Part shown: positions 8,898-17,271 of the stretch, piece after piece | Position numbering within the stretch: position 1 is the stretch's first letter | Layout of the letters: each line of letters opens with the position of its first letter | NCBI GenBank assembly: GCA_038562165.1 | Contig: JBCFAO010000011.1 | Location: forward strand, 1-64,000 | Source of the DNA: WRMS01 sp038562165 | GTDB lineage: Bacteria > Bacillota > Peptococcia > DRI-13 > UBA5745 | Length of the DNA: 64,000 bases | Direction: 5' to 3' | Made by a program: the position numbers and the translations under genes | Notes under the pieces: model-generated | What the model was told of the DNA's origin: nothing | The model's input: the letters and a program-made list of their open reading frames with translations, nothing else | Databases searched by the model: none

Positions 8898-11234
8898 GTG
8901 GGAAAATATTGTACGAATTGCGGCAAGGAGCTTCATACCGGCGCTCGCTTCTGCGCCAAATGCGGCGCGGCGGTTCTTGATGTGCCCGCGAATCCTGTTC
9001 CCGCAGCACAGCCGAAACCTGTGCCGCAGCCGCAGCCGCAGACTAAAACCGAGGTGCAGCCTCAAGAATATACTCCGCCCGTTGCGACACCAAAAAGAAA
9101 AAGTGCCGCAGCACCGAAAAGAAACAGCGGGCGCAATGCGCTGTGCATCGTGCTTTCCGCGCTACTTATCATACAGATCGCGGCGGTGGCCCTCTACGGT
9201 TGGCCGGGTTTTATGGTGAAGGACAGACCGCAAAAACTTGGCAACATCCGCGTCGAAAACGGCGTGGCGGAGCTTTCCGGAATGAGCGTGAATTTCGGCA
9301 GTGCATACGGCGGGGCGACGCTTGAAAATGCCAAAACCGCCCCTATCGACTTAGATGAGGGGGCTGTCTCCGTCGGTTATGAACTGGCGTTTGCGGACAT
9401 ACCCGAGGGCGAAGTGACGCTGTCCGCGCCGATGCCGGATGATCTGACCCTTGCGGAAAATGAGCGTTTGTATCTCGATATCGGTTTTTCCATGCAGGAC
9501 GAGACGGGTGAGAAGGTCATGGTTTACGACCATATCGAGGCCTCGGAGCAGGAAGGTGAGCTGACCGCGAAGATAACCCCCTCAGGCTACAGCGAGCTGT
9601 CCGGCAACGTCTACTTGAAGGGCGAGGGCTTCGTTTCCCCGACCTACAGCGACAAAATGCACTTTGACATCCAGTTCAAGGTCAAGCTCGTAAGCGCCTC
9701 GCAAAGCCAACGCTTCAATCTCATCTTTGACCGCTCGCGGTTTATGGCGACCACGGTGGAGCCGGGCGACGTAGAGGCGCTGCTCTCGCGTATGGAGCAG
9801 GTCTATGCGAAATACGGGGAGTTCGGCTTCGATATGTCGAGGCGCACCGAATGGCCTATGGATATCCATGTAACAACGCTAAAAAGCGCCGACGCCGCCA
9901 CACCCACATACGCGCAATATGTTTCAAGCTGGTGGGGCATTGACAGCGGTTACATGAATTTCAGCCGCCTGCTGTTTACGAAATTCAACCTCGATTCGGT
10001 CACGAGCATATTCGCACATGAGCTTATGCACTTTGTGCAGGAGTGCTATGTTACAACCCAGTATAAGCGCCTCGATTGGCTGGACGAGGCGACGGCGGTA
10101 TTTCTCGAAAAATACTTCGGCGGCACAGGCGATCACAGTGCCCGTCAATACGAGCTTTACGACGGCATATATCCTGCCTCCGACTCCGCGAGCGCCGGAT
10201 ACGCCCGCGGCGCGCTGGTCGCTTACTGGGCGAACCGGGGCGGCTGGTATGACGGCGCGGAGGCCCTTTCCGGCAACGATAAGATGTTGGGACTAATCGA
10301 CCTCTATTCCACCGGCGGTTATTTGCAGGTGAGCAAATGGCAAAGCTGGATAGACGGCTGTGTGGGCGCGCCCTCGGAATATGTAATGGATTTCTTCACA
10401 AAGCTCCTGCTGGGCGAGGAAAGCGTCTGGGCGGAATATGCGTATAAGCCCTATATCCTCCATCAGACCATCGTGGATAATGCAGGAAAATCCCCAAAGG
10501 ATTTTTCCTCAAAGCTTGACCCCAACTATGCCGTATCACTTTTTACATCGGTGCTTTCACTGAAGGCCGATAAGCTCGTCAGTGAGGATGGGCAGGAATT
10601 CGAGCTCAGCGTCCCTGCCTACGGTGCCAGAGTCGTTGCGCTTGATATGACGGAAAAGGAACGGGAAAAGCTGGATGAGGATCCCGCCGTCAGTATCAGC
10701 GCCAGAAATGGCGAGGAACTGGTGCTTTTGAAGTCGCTTTCCAAGGAAACGACGACCCAGCAGGGTGCGAACATTTCAGCCCCGGCGTTCAGGAAAACAC
10801 TTGAGGACAAATACCGCTATCTTCTGCTGGTGGTAAACACCACCAACAAGAAGAAAGACACACACCTTAAGGTAGCGAGTGGCGAAGGGCTCCCGCTGGA
10901 TGAAATCATCGGCACCTATGACATCAATTATGAAACTTCAGCGTCAGTTACAATCAATAATTATATCGCAAGGGATGGCGATAGCTTGGTTTTATCCGAT
11001 TCCGACGGCTTCAATGAGCCGGCTACATTGTCCTACGATCCCCTTAAAGGCATAGCTTATGGAAAACATACGTATTCAAAGGTGTATGCAACGGGCGTGA
11101 ATGAGATTACGGTAACCTATAAGCTGTATTTTACGCGTGAAAACGGAGGCATTACAATGACAGGCGTGGGGTCACAAACCATAAACGGTAACCCAGCAGG
11201 CAGCTGGAGTTACAATGAAACAAAGATTAATTAA
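8898..11234 (+). CDS. Zinc-ribbon/TM/HEXXH metallopeptidase
   Basis: 778 aa, GTG start at 8898 with AAGGAGGT (8884-8891). Order: zinc ribbon (Cys 5, 8, 19, 22, the same spacing as in the gene at 2146), a Pro/Gln-rich linker, one TM helix (about 82-103), a beta-rich region, then a gluzincin-type active site with HELMH at 374-378 and Glu397 in WLDEATA. The His-to-Glu spacing and the W-L-x-E motif fit the peptidase MA-like group. A C-terminal beta domain follows (about 660-778). The ribbon should be inside the cell and the protease outside. Substrate unknown. The zinc ligands are read directly; the topology is inferred. Confidence 0.82.
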   Translation: MGKYCTNCGKELHTGARFCAKCGAAVLDVPANPVPAAQPKPVPQPQPQTKTEVQPQEYTPPVATPKRKSAAAPKRNSGRNALCIVLSALLIIQIAAVALYGWPGFMVKDRPQKLGNIRVENGVAELSGMSVNFGSAYGGATLENAKTAPIDLDEGAVSVGYELAFADIPEGEVTLSAPMPDDLTLAENERLYLDIGFSMQDETGEKVMVYDHIEASEQEGELTAKITPSGYSELSGNVYLKGEGFVSPTYSDKMHFDIQFKVKLVSASQSQRFNLIFDRSRFMATTVEPGDVEALLSRMEQVYAKYGEFGFDMSRRTEWPMDIHVTTLKSADAATPTYAQYVSSWWGIDSGYMNFSRLLFTKFNLDSVTSIFAHELMHFVQECYVTTQYKRLDWLDEATAVFLEKYFGGTGDHSARQYELYDGIYPASDSASAGYARGALVAYWANRGGWYDGAEALSGNDKMLGLIDLYSTGGYLQVSKWQSWIDGCVGAPSEYVMDFFTKLLLGEESVWAEYAYKPYILHQTIVDNAGKSPKDFSSKLDPNYAVSLFTSVLSLKADKLVSEDGQEFELSVPAYGARVVALDMTEKEREKLDEDPAVSISARNGEELVLLKSLSKETTTQQGANISAPAFRKTLEDKYRYLLLVVNTTNKKKDTHLKVASGEGLPLDEIIGTYDINYETSASVTINNYIARDGDSLVLSDSDGFNEPATLSYDPLKGIAYGKHTYSKVYATGVNEITVTYKLYFTRENGGITMTGVGSQTINGNPAGSWSYNETKIN

Positions 11235-11281
11235 TGTGGAATGCTTGCCCAATATGTTTTTGACAGGACGGTGTTTGATTG

Positions 11282-11710
11282 ATGCTGACGAATCTTGCTG
11301 AAACTCTGCCCCCCGGCGTCATTCCCTGCGACGACGGAAAGCTGCGCTGGAGCTACACTCTGAACCTCTGGCAGAGGCCCGTCCTGCTGTATACGGCGTT
11401 TTGGGCACTGTGTATCGCAGCGGCATCCTCCACACAGAGGAAGCGCGGCAGAGCAAAAAATCCCGCCGGCTGGCCACGCTCACCACACTGGTCGGGGCGG
11501 CGGCGGGGCTGGCAGCGGGCAACCGGCGCTTCTACTCCCGCTTCAGCGAGGTCAAGTCGGTCAAGGCGTTGAAAGAGCAAAAAGCACGATCTGATAAAGA
11601 TCAACGGCGCATTTATGAAAAACCGAATCTACGCCGCGCCGGAGCAGTTCGATTTTGTTTGGCAGTATATTGCATCCCGCTGCCCGAAAGGAAACATATA
11701 TGAATCGTAA
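11282..11710 (+). pseudogene. Decayed membrane-protein gene (frameshifted, internally deleted)
   Basis: The reading starts at ATG 11282 with a plausible N-terminus (LPPGVIPCDDGK, then a hydrophobic helix). It continues only in another frame (YSRFSEVKSV...) and returns to the first frame after a TGA at 11570-11572 for a coherent C-terminus (HDLIKING..., EQFDFVWQYIASRCPKG) ending at TAA 11708-11710. Both ends resemble a family of small Firmicutes membrane proteins that I recall as usually clearly longer than the 142 codons left here, so two frame changes and an internal deletion are likely. The start of the next gene overlaps the end by 11 nt. The alternative, unrelated chance frames, is less likely because both termini look protein-like. 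Confidence 0.55.
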
Positions 11711-12083
11711 ACCGAAACGAGTACTTTTGCGGATTTCATCCGTACTGATGCTGCTTGCCGCCTTGCCTATGCTGCTGTGGAGCTGGAATCTCATAGACAA
11801 CGCAGCACTGGACTACACCTACGCCGGAGCGGGTTGCTTCGCGGCTGGAATAGCGTACATCTTTTCTATGGTGACGGCCATCGCGGGCCTGGCCTTTGCA
11901 GAGCGGCTCCACCGACATCGCTGGTGCCGGACACTTGGCTATATCCAACTGGCGGCGGGAGTGCTGCTGATCGTCCCGCTTCGCTCCTATGCCGCGCTCA
12001 CGCTGCCGCCGCTTTTCCTGCTTACTGTTCTGTATCTGTTTGGCGTGGGCTGGCGCAAAAAGCGTGACTCCGAACAACAATGA
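11700..12083 (+). CDS. Four-TM membrane protein, unknown function
   Basis: 127 aa from the ATG at 11700, preceded by GAAAGGA (11686-11692). It is basic at both ends with four hydrophobic helices (about 9-28, 40-65, 78-95, 98-118) and no recognisable motif. It overlaps the end of the decayed gene by 11 nt and lies 12 nt before the next gene. The longer open frame upstream overlaps the decayed gene and has no support. Confidence 0.7.
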   Translation: MNRKPKRVLLRISSVLMLLAALPMLLWSWNLIDNAALDYTYAGAGCFAAGIAYIFSMVTAIAGLAFAERLHRHRWCRTLGYIQLAAGVLLIVPLRSYAALTLPPLFLLTVLYLFGVGWRKKRDSEQQ

Positions 12084-12095
12084 AAGGAGCGTCCG

Positions 12096-13424
12096 ATGGC
12101 AAAGAAGAAAACAAGCAAAAAAATCCCCCTGCCCATCCTTATCCTGATCTGCGCCGTGCTGCTGTATGCCATATATACCAGCGTCAGCACCCTTGCGCTG
12201 GCGATATGGGGCGATTCCGTCATGGGTACGGTGGACAGTTATCAAGCACGGCTGGACGACACAAAAGCGGAGCAAAACCGTTCCCGCACCGTTTCCAAGG
12301 GCTATTGGTTTGTGGCAAACGGCAAGGAGTATCACGGCTATGTGATATATAGCAGCGACGAGGCGTGGCCGCGCCTTAACGAGGGCGAAACGCGCTCCGA
12401 GCGTATTCGATACCTTAGCTTTTTCCCCTATGTCAACAAGCCCGCCATGCTGTGCGAATTTGGCGAGATGGGCGAAGTGGCGATTATTTATCATATCCTC
12501 GCCCCCATCGGTTATCTGCTTTTGCTGCTGCTTGTCATACGCACAGCCGGACGCGGAAAAAAGAAGAAAACAGCGGCGAGGAAACCCGCCGCGCCCCAAA
12601 TAATCGAAGCAAGGAGTGATACGGATATGTTTTGCCCTAACTGCGGAAACAAGCAGCCGGAGGGCGCGGCTTTCTGTTCGGGCTGCGGCGTGAAAATACA
12701 GGCCGGCGCACCCGGCGTGTGTACGGCCTGCGGCGCAAAGCTGCCGGACGGCGCTGAATTTTGCATCGGCTGCGGCAAGGCGGTGAATTTGAGAACGCCG
12801 GAGCCGATGGAGGTAAGCCAAGCGGCATCTTCCGCTCCCCCACAGGGCGGCTCGGGGCTGGTCGGCTTTTCCGACAGGTGTAATTCGCCGGAGATACTGG
12901 CCGCCGCACAGAAAAACAAGAAATCCTCTATTGGCTGTATGTGGATATTGGTTTTCGTGCCACTCATCGGCTTTCCCGTCGCCGGTCTGCTGATGGACGA
13001 TTTCCCGTTTGGAGAATCCCTTGTCATCGGTGTTGGCATTGCTCTTGTCATGCTGGTCGTTAATCTGCTGGCGTTGCGAAAGACCAAGCAACCCATGTGG
13101 GAGGGCGTGGTCGTCAATAAGTACAGCAAGGAGAAAAGCGAGCATAGGGGCGGCGAGGACGACAACTGGCGAACCTATACGGAATATAACACGATCATCA
13201 ACACCGACGCGGGCAAGAAAAAGACCATCGTGGAAAAGGACAGTGGTCGGCATATGTACGACTATCTTTCCGTTGGCGACAGGGTGCGGTTTCACCCAAG
13301 ATTCAGTACATACGAGAAATACGATAAATCCAAAGACCGCATCATCTATTGCAATGTCTGCTCTATGATGAACCCCATACAAAATGACCGCTGCAAGCGG
13401 TGCAATAACCTGTTATTCAAATAA
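12096..13424 (+). CDS. Membrane protein with three zinc ribbons (probable fusion of two genes)
   Basis: 442 aa. Part one (about 1-177): a TM helix, an extracellular domain in the style of DUF3592, and a second TM helix. Part two: two zinc ribbons (Cys 180/183/194/197 and 209/212/223/226), a linker, two TM helices (about 288-340), a beta domain, and a last ribbon at the C-terminus (Cys 419/422/433/436). All have C-x2-C-x10-C-x2-C spacing. An in-frame ATG at 12627 has its own AAGGAG (12611-12616) 10 nt upstream. Part two may therefore also be made separately, or the gene is a fusion that kept an old start site. GAAAGGAG precedes the main start. Confidence 0.78.
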   Translation: MAKKKTSKKIPLPILILICAVLLYAIYTSVSTLALAIWGDSVMGTVDSYQARLDDTKAEQNRSRTVSKGYWFVANGKEYHGYVIYSSDEAWPRLNEGETRSERIRYLSFFPYVNKPAMLCEFGEMGEVAIIYHILAPIGYLLLLLLVIRTAGRGKKKKTAARKPAAPQIIEARSDTDMFCPNCGNKQPEGAAFCSGCGVKIQAGAPGVCTACGAKLPDGAEFCIGCGKAVNLRTPEPMEVSQAASSAPPQGGSGLVGFSDRCNSPEILAAAQKNKKSSIGCMWILVFVPLIGFPVAGLLMDDFPFGESLVIGVGIALVMLVVNLLALRKTKQPMWEGVVVNKYSKEKSEHRGGEDDNWRTYTEYNTIINTDAGKKKTIVEKDSGRHMYDYLSVGDRVRFHPRFSTYEKYDKSKDRIIYCNVCSMMNPIQNDRCKRCNNLLFK

Positions 13425-13440
13425 TGAGGAGGATTTTATA

Positions 13441-13800
13441 ATGGAGAGATTTGACACTCTGCTGGCGGCTTCGGAGCTTGCCGCCACACTCTGCAAGAGC
13501 TGGAGTTTTGCCACTGCCGATGATAGATACGACGTAAAAGGCTTGCTGGTGCTTGCCGAGACAAGCGACAGTGAAAACCCCATCGATGAGGACAGCTTTT
13601 ATGTGGTTTCGCCCGCCGGAGCCATCGGCTTATGCGAGGACGGCGAGGACATCGACTGGCTGTTTCTGACAGGCTCCAGTGAAGATGAGGATTTACCCGC
13701 CACCTATCAGGTCGACCCGCAAATAAATTTCTGCCCGAAATGCGGCTCCGGTGTTGTTTCCGGCGCGCACTTTTGCGGAAAGTGCGGCAATAGACTATGA
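13441..13800 (+). CDS. Small C-terminal zinc-ribbon protein
   Basis: 119 aa from the ATG at 13441, with GAGGAGG upstream. An acidic alpha/beta domain of about 90 residues is followed by a zinc ribbon with Cys 98, 101, 112 and 115 (C-x2-C-x10-C-x2-C). There is no signal peptide or membrane helix, so it should be cytoplasmic. It is the last gene of the cluster, 16 nt after the previous stop, and a terminator follows about 50 nt later. The N-terminal domain is not recognised. Confidence 0.75.
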   Translation: MERFDTLLAASELAATLCKSWSFATADDRYDVKGLLVLAETSDSENPIDEDSFYVVSPAGAIGLCEDGEDIDWLFLTGSSEDEDLPATYQVDPQINFCPKCGSGVVSGAHFCGKCGNRL

Positions 13801-13850
13801 GACATCTTTGAATAATACAGAAGAATTCTAAAATGTGGTATAATAGTTAA

Positions 13851-13889
13851 GACGAACAGGCAGTTTTACCTGCTGTCTGTTCGTCTTTT
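13851..13889 (+). terminator. Rho-independent terminator, right border of the zinc-ribbon cluster
   Basis: GACGAACAG (13851-13859) pairs with CTGTTCGTC (13877-13885), with an inner GCAG/CTGC pair, and TTTT follows. It is placed right after the last zinc-ribbon gene. On the minus strand the tail is not T-rich, so it serves the plus strand. Confidence 0.8.
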
Positions 13890-14009
13890 ATATCGTCTTT
13901 TTATATCATTCTTTTTTCCGTATTCAGTTTGCCTTGACCCCCGGTTCACAAGTTGTCCTTATGGCTACTCGCATTTGCGGCAACCCTCTTTTTTTATCTT
14001 TACATACTC

Positions 14010-15248
14010 TTAAGGCTGGTCGAGAGTAGATAAAAGCTGATGATACCATAAAGTGGCCTCGAGAAACGCCCGGCTTACCGCCTCAAACTTCACATCGTTT
14101 TGGATCATGATAATGGAGCATTTATCCCAGTCGGCCCGCTCATAGGTATAGATAAAATCCAGTATCGTATAAAGGTTGCCTTCTTTTTGAATAAGAGCCC
14201 GGCGCACTCGTTCTTCTACGGCTACCTCCTTCAGGGCTTCTTCCATAGGTTTTTGGAGGATGACATCAAGAAGAGAGAACAACCCCAGCATAAACAAACT
14301 GGAACGAAAAAGTCCTAAGGAAAAGGCAGTCGCCAGACCTTCGGCAAACTTGGCCCGCATCAGCGTTAATTTTGTGATCTCGCCGGGCCTGTCCTCGGCC
14401 AGGCTGATGGAAATAGCTATGGTAGCCCAGCGCTTGATTTCTTTTTGGCCCAGTATAGCTACGGCATTCCTGATGGAATCGACCTTTCTTTTTAATCCCA
14501 CAGCGCCGGAATTAATAAAACGCAGTAAGGAAATAGTCAGATAGGGATCCCGCTCAATAATTTTAACAACGTCGTCCAATTCAAAGTCTTCGCTGTTGAT
14601 GCGGTTTAACAACTGCAGAGCGTTGATTTTGACGGGAGAGAGTTTCGTGTTGCCTTCAGTGATCGGATTTTTGTAAAAACCACCGGTAAACAGGCCTTGG
14701 GGATTTCTGGCCGCCAGCCGCTGATAAGATTCGCCGTCGGGAACATTGGGAAAGACCAGTTTTAAGCCGGTCAGCTCCGTTCTGGCCGTAAAATACCAGC
14801 CGGAAAAGCCGGGGTCGAGATAATCCAGAATCAAATAATCCAGCAGCGGGATTAGGGGATTATCCTCAGTTTCTTTCGGCAGCCCTTCCAGCGCCAGGCC
14901 ATAGCCCAGGTCTTTGAGGCGGCGGCATCTATCCAATACCTTCTCATCTGCCGGAATGCTTGCCGGCAAAATGCAGACCAGTTTTTGGGGGTTAATATTG
15001 ACATTGGCCGGTCTGCCCACCAACAACTGATAGTGATTGATATTGGCAAAAAGAGGCTTGTCTCCCGCAAAGGTCTCAAGACCTAATTGCTCGATTAGGT
15101 CAAGGCCCGGAGCGCTGAAAACTTCACGCATACGGCGAAAGTCATTATGAATGCCGATAGCATTTTCACCGCTGCGGTCACAAAGGCGGTAGGCCATCAC
15201 GGCCATAGCGGCATCAAAAAGAGGAGTGGCAACGATAAATACTTTCAT
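14010..15248 (-). CDS. EAL-HDOD (YuxH-like) signalling protein with degenerate EAL domain
   Basis: 412 aa from the start at 15248; a start at 15266 adding six residues is also possible, and neither has a clear ribosome site. The N-terminal half resembles the EAL cyclic-di-GMP phosphodiesterase fold but lacks the catalytic signature: the opening reads FIVATPLFDAAMAVMAYRL and no ExLxR metal-binding set is seen. The C-terminal half (about 195-400) is an HDOD domain (KINALQLLNRIN, DPYLTISLLRFINS, AILGQKEIKRWA). EAL-HDOD proteins usually act as scaffolds or sensors in motility and stress signalling. It is a single-gene transcript, convergent with the zinc-ribbon cluster. The lack of EAL activity is inferred from the missing motif. 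Confidence 0.85.
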   Translation of the reverse strand: MKVFIVATPLFDAAMAVMAYRLCDRSGENAIGIHNDFRRMREVFSAPGLDLIEQLGLETFAGDKPLFANINHYQLLVGRPANVNINPQKLVCILPASIPADEKVLDRCRRLKDLGYGLALEGLPKETEDNPLIPLLDYLILDYLDPGFSGWYFTARTELTGLKLVFPNVPDGESYQRLAARNPQGLFTGGFYKNPITEGNTKLSPVKINALQLLNRINSEDFELDDVVKIIERDPYLTISLLRFINSGAVGLKRKVDSIRNAVAILGQKEIKRWATIAISISLAEDRPGEITKLTLMRAKFAEGLATAFSLGLFRSSLFMLGLFSLLDVILQKPMEEALKEVAVEERVRRALIQKEGNLYTILDFIYTYERADWDKCSIIMIQNDVKFEAVSRAFLEATLWYHQLLSTLDQP

Positions 15249-15290
15249 ATCAATACGCCATTTCATAGTAATTATTTTACTATTGTTAAT

Positions 15291-15317
15291 ATTATAACAG
15301 ATAATATTTTAATGCAA
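15291..15317 (-). promoter_or_regulatory. Possible sigma-70 promoter of the EAL-HDOD gene
   Basis: Minus-strand TTGCAT (15312-15317) and a perfect TATAAT (15291-15296) are separated by 15 nt, shorter than the usual 17. The -10 box lies about 25 nt upstream of the longer start codon. Confidence 0.4.
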
Positions 15318-15397
15318 GGGTGGCAGTGGAGGTTCTCTGTGCAGAATTTTCGGGGTGGGGGGATTTAGTTTGGAAATTGAGTCCCATGCTGCCACTC

Positions 15398-15804
15398 TGC
15401 GGAAATGTCCAGGGTAACAGCATTTAAAAAATCCTGGGAGAATGTCCTCGGATTTTTGTACAAAATCTCCACTTGTATGCAGTTTCAGAACTTAACCTGT
15501 ACAAAATTTCCGCTTGTAGGTGAATTGTAGCCTCTCTCCAAAAAGATTTTGGGCAATTTAAGCTAATCCCAGGCCAAATCGAGAACATTTTAACCCGTTT
15601 GACCCAATTTTCCATTTGCATGTTACCTACAACCGTAAATTTTGTACACTCCGCCCTGGCTAATTGCCTACAAACGTAAAATCTTCACCATAGGGAACCA
15701 CTGCCTCGCTGCCGCCACTGCCCTGCGGATTAAAAGCACCGCAATGAATATCTGTAATTACTATTATTTGGTTTTTAAATGCTGTTACCCTGCGGAAACG
15801 TCAA
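15398..15804. repeat. Structured intergenic element with nested inverted repeats
   Basis: The 648-nt gap between the EAL-HDOD gene and the next operon is filled mostly by this element. Its outer arms are a perfect 21-bp inverted repeat (CAGGGTAACAGC..., 15410-15430 and 15772-15792). Inside are four copies of a roughly 23-bp motif: two direct (TGTACAAAAT..., from 15457 and 15498) and two inverted (from 15626 and 15667). TGCGGAAA(T/C)GTC also occurs outside the left arm and overlapping the right. I see no gene in it. It could be a miniature mobile element, a remnant, or an RNA-forming element. Confidence 0.7.
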
Positions 15805-15914
15805 ATATTCCTTTGCGATTCGCCGTTTCTATGATAATATTGGAAAGATGAATAGGTGAATAGAGCTGCCGGAACCATTAACCGGTATATTCGCCGGGAT
15901 AAGGAGGAAGCCGG

Positions 15915-16778
15915 ATGGTTAGAGGAAAGCTGAGAGAGGATATCAATTATTATTTAATCAGCATGGGTTTTTTAGCAGCTAGTTTCTTGGCCTTATTATT
16001 GCCGAATTTTCCTATATGGGCTGGTTTTTTTATAATGAGCATAGGGGTAAAGCGCATTTCCTGCGGTGAGGCCGGAGAAAAGCTTCAGGCAAGGGTGTTG
16101 TTTTTGACGTATGCTTTATCCTTTTGGGCGTTAGTCGTCTTTTTGGCGCCTTATTTGCGCATAACTTTTAATCCGGTGATTACCCGTATTTTATGGGTGG
16201 TGACTCAGGCGGCTCAATTGTATTTGGTGCGGCAGCTAGTCACCTGGTATGCCTGGCTGCTGGAGGATAAAGGCCGTTCGGCCCAGGCTGCCCAATACAG
16301 AAAAAATCTTAACTATTATACGATCATTTTTTGCATAGCGGTTTTAGGAACTCTGCTGGCCAATATTACAGGCGGCCGCAGCATCATACTTCTCTGCCTG
16401 CTCAGCTTTTTCATCTCCGGTATTTGGATGGTCATGATGCTGAACCGGATGCCCGGCCTTTTGGCGATGGCTCCGGCGGCGCCGGGGAATACCGCGGAGG
16501 TTGGCGCCGGGAATGAAGCGGCGGCCGGCACCCAGTATGAGAATCAGGCTGAATCTGAGGCCGAAATGGAATATGGGGTTGATGCCGGGTACGGGATTGA
16601 GGCTGACGCCGGATACGAGATTGACGCTGAAATTGACACTGAATATGAAGCCGGATATGGCGGGGCAATTGCAGATGCGGAAGCCGGTGAGGCTTGGGAA
16701 GAGGATTCAGACAAAGCCTGGCCGGAGCAAGGCCAAAGAAAACGGGGTGCTGTATTGGATGACGGACAAGATGAATAA
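15915..16778 (+). CDS. Membrane protein with acidic repetitive tail, unknown function
   Basis: 287 aa, ATG after AAGGAGG (15901-15907). About five to six hydrophobic helices occupy residues 1-190. The last about 95 residues are strongly acidic and repetitive (variants of DAGYGIEADAGYEIDAE), rich in Glu, Ala, Gly and Tyr, and should lie in the cytoplasm or at the membrane surface. The gene overlaps the start of queT by about 20 nt, so they are probably co-translated. No family recognised. Confidence 0.7.
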   Translation: MVRGKLREDINYYLISMGFLAASFLALLLPNFPIWAGFFIMSIGVKRISCGEAGEKLQARVLFLTYALSFWALVVFLAPYLRITFNPVITRILWVVTQAAQLYLVRQLVTWYAWLLEDKGRSAQAAQYRKNLNYYTIIFCIAVLGTLLANITGGRSIILLCLLSFFISGIWMVMMLNRMPGLLAMAPAAPGNTAEVGAGNEAAAGTQYENQAESEAEMEYGVDAGYGIEADAGYEIDAEIDTEYEAGYGGAIADAEAGEAWEEDSDKAWPEQGQRKRGAVLDDGQDE

Positions 16779-17268
16779 CATTAAGGATAAAGAGAAGGCT
16801 ATATCTGAGTCCCAGCCTTACCGGCTGACCAGGACGGCTATGGTGGCGGCTATTTATGCGGCCCTAACGGTAGCTTTAGCCCCCATCAGCTATGGCCCTC
16901 TGCAATTTCGGGTATCCGAGGCCATGACAGTGCTGCCTTGGCTTTATCCGGAAGCAGTACCGGGGCTTTTTCTGGGTTGCCTGGTAGCGAATCTTTTTGG
17001 CGGCAACGGCTTGCTGGACATAATATTTGGCAGCCTGGCAACCTTGGCGGCGGCTTTGCTCAGCCGCAGAATCAAAAGAGCTTGGCTGGTGCCTTTGCCG
17101 CCGGTGCTCATCAACGCTGTGGTAATCGGGGCTATGCTCAGTTATGTGCTGGGTCTGCCCTTTTGGCTTACGGCGGCGGAAGTGGGCCTAGGGCAGATCG
17201 GGTCCTGTTATATGCTGGGTTTGCCTTTGTTGTTTTTCCTTAAACGTAATAAGCATAAGGGTGAATGA
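16759..17268 (+). CDS. queT: QueT-family queuosine-precursor ECF transporter S component
   Basis: 169 aa from the ATG at 16759, inside the end of the previous gene (GGGGTG 9 nt upstream); an in-frame ATG at 16771 is an alternative. Five to six TM helices carry the QueT pattern LTRTAMVAAIYAALT, FRVSEAMTVLPW, PGLFLGCLVANLFGG and GSLATLAAALLSRR. QueT is the substrate-binding subunit of an ECF transporter for queuine-type precursors and needs the shared T and ATPase subunits, which are not in this window. Its place between a membrane protein and an ABC exporter is unusual, and no preQ1 riboswitch is recognised nearby. Confidence 0.88.
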   Translation: MTDKMNNIKDKEKAISESQPYRLTRTAMVAAIYAALTVALAPISYGPLQFRVSEAMTVLPWLYPEAVPGLFLGCLVANLFGGNGLLDIIFGSLATLAAALLSRRIKRAWLVPLPPVLINAVVIGAMLSYVLGLPFWLTAAEVGLGQIGSCYMLGLPLLFFLKRNKHKGE

Positions 17269-17271
17269 CAT

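Noticed and set aside
11736..13382. 548-codon open frame on the minus strand
   Set aside because: It lies opposite two plus-strand genes that have ribosome sites, TM helices and regular zinc ribbons. The minus product is Arg/His-rich without family features.
13839..13844. TATAAT just before the terminator at 13851
   Set aside because: No -35 box at a suitable distance, and transcription would yield only the terminator hairpin.
15642..15851. 69-codon plus-strand frame
   Set aside because: It is made of repeat sequence, without a ribosome site or protein-like composition.
16700..16760. preQ1 riboswitch before queT
   Set aside because: The region is coding sequence of the overlapping upstream gene, and no preQ1 pseudoknot pattern is recognised.
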